From Methylobacter sp. (GTDB lineage: Bacteria; Pseudomonadota; Gammaproteobacteria; Methylococcales; Methylomonadaceae), in assembly GCA_030699385.1 (NCBI GenBank), contig JAUYMY010000010.1:1-56965 (forward strand): DNA of 56,965 nucleotides, given 5' to 3'. Shown one piece after another: positions 56,320-56,965 of the stretch; the first letter of the stretch is position 1, and each line of letters starts with the position of its first letter. A model generated the notes under the pieces. The model was not told the DNA's origin. It made no database searches and worked only from the letters and a program-made list of their open reading frames with translations. The translations under genes and the position numbers were made by a program.

Positions 56320-56422
56320 TTACCGATTGGTAGTGGCAATTGCTTATCGGTTTGTCGCTGTTTATATCAAGTTCATTGGCACACATGAGCAGTACGACGC
56401 CATTGATGCCGAAACTATAGAA
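56302..56422 (+). pseudogene. HigB-family toxin C-terminal remnant
   Basis: RVVFN at 56302-56316 is followed by a frame break (TAA T), then from 56321 by YRLVVAIAYRFVAVYIKF and IGTHEQYDAIDAETI. This is the C-terminal half of HigB, an RNA-cleaving toxin. The N-terminal half is gone, replaced by the IS30 fragment, and the frame is shifted. No antitoxin is recognised beside it, since the IS5-type transposase begins at once. Confidence 0.6.
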
Positions 56423-56426
56423 TTTC

Positions 56427-56965
56427 ATGGAAATCCGTCCTATCCAGGTTGTCGGCTTATCAAAAGAAGATTTCCAGCATCTTAACGATAAATTAGCGGC
56501 TTACATTGACACGCAAAAAATCCTTTACCTCCTAACCATGCGCGGGCAAAAAGATAGCAAGTTGTCTCTGGAAGACCGCTTATTGCTGACTCTTTATTAC
56601 CTTCGCCACTACCCGACACTGATAAATCTGGGTGCCGTCTTTGGTATCAGTGAATCTTACTGTCATAAGATTTATAGCCGCACCGCAAGGATGCTGGCCA
56701 AGGTCGAAAAGCTCCCCAACCGTAAAGCGTTGCTGGAAGACCCCGCCGCTACCTTGGCCATTGATGTGTCTGAGCAAGCCATTGAGAGGCTCGTCAAAAG
56801 CCAAAAAGCCTACTAAAACGCCATACGATCAAGGCTCAGCTGGTGATCTGCGTATTGACTCTGACCATCCTCTCTGTAACTGTGGCTAAAGGTCGGCAGC
56901 ATGACTTTTCGGTCTTTAAGGACAGCCGCTTACTGTTACATCCGGATGCCGTGCTATTAGCTGAT
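56427..56965 (+). pseudogene. IS5-type transposase, frameshifted and cut by window edge
   Basis: The first frame (129 residues) starts MEIRPIQVVGLSKEDFQH, with the helix-turn-helix region around LGAVFGISESYCHKIYS, and reads EDPAATLAIDVSEQAIER before a stop at 56814-56816. The sequence then continues in another frame with KRHTIKAQLVI, GRQHDFSVFKDSR and on to the edge. In relatives QKAY is followed by YSGKKKRHT, so about four codons are lost at the break. That favours decay over programmed frameshifting. Confidence 0.8.

Noticed and set aside
56800..56840. Programmed -1 frameshift in the IS5-type transposase
   Set aside because: Codons for the YSGKK stretch are missing at the break and no good in-frame slippery heptamer is seen, so a deletion explains it better.

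Overview
The window looks like about 57 kb of chromosome from a gammaproteobacterium. Supporting signs are a class I adenylate cyclase, the hemCDXY order, a rho/trxA/rhlB cluster, a yggS-pilT-pilU block, mtnBDC, and a hisBHAFIE-tatABC run. My best guess is a methylotroph or methanotroph of the Methylococcales type (moderate GC, gnd-zwf-pgl block). No marker gene for methane oxidation lies in the window, so this is inference only.

Layout. 1-160: the 5' end of an ISAs1-type transposase leaving the left edge. 161-6548: nudE, a GMP/IMP nucleotidase gene, yggS, the twitching-motility ATPase genes pilT and pilU, and the methionine-salvage genes mtnB-mtnD-mtnC. 6636-11094: a very large sensory GGDEF-EAL protein with two periplasmic binding-protein domains, and a secreted ATP-dependent DNA ligase. 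11133-14383: rho, trxA, rhlB and a clear terminator. 14396-18604: hemC-hemD-hemX-hemY. 18764-25347: argH, cyaA, a FapA-family gene with a C10 tract, and a coiled-coil membrane protein. 25523-30397: histidine biosynthesis genes followed by the Tat translocase. 30506-33907: rfbBDAC for dTDP-L-rhamnose.

34129-44238 is the accessory island. It starts with a HipBA toxin-antitoxin pair behind two matched palindromic operators. A type I restriction-modification locus follows, in the order hsdM, hsdS, four-helix-bundle (S23/Avd-like) gene, class III fic, winged-helix relic, hsdR. Three successive genes in it (hsdS, the four-helix gene and fic) begin inside copies of one short AT-rich repeat family. 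At two of the junctions that repeat also supplies start codons and ribosome-binding sequence, so it seems to have shaped the N-termini of unrelated proteins. The island carries two possible guard or toxin modules (HipBA and Fic) next to a restriction system.

44448-56036 returns to core genes: yicC, a non-RD Ser/Thr kinase, a small membrane protein, a LonB/AsrA-like protease, a small gene behind a three-repeat Pho box, a BON lipoprotein, a CYTH-like/CHAD protein, gmk, and gnd-zwf-pgl for the oxidative pentose phosphate route. 56037-56965 is a graveyard: an IS30 fragment fused to a HigB toxin remnant, then a frameshifted IS5-type transposase running off the right edge. Intergenic spaces carry at least three dispersed repeat families. 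I saw no tRNA, rRNA, CRISPR array or prophage.
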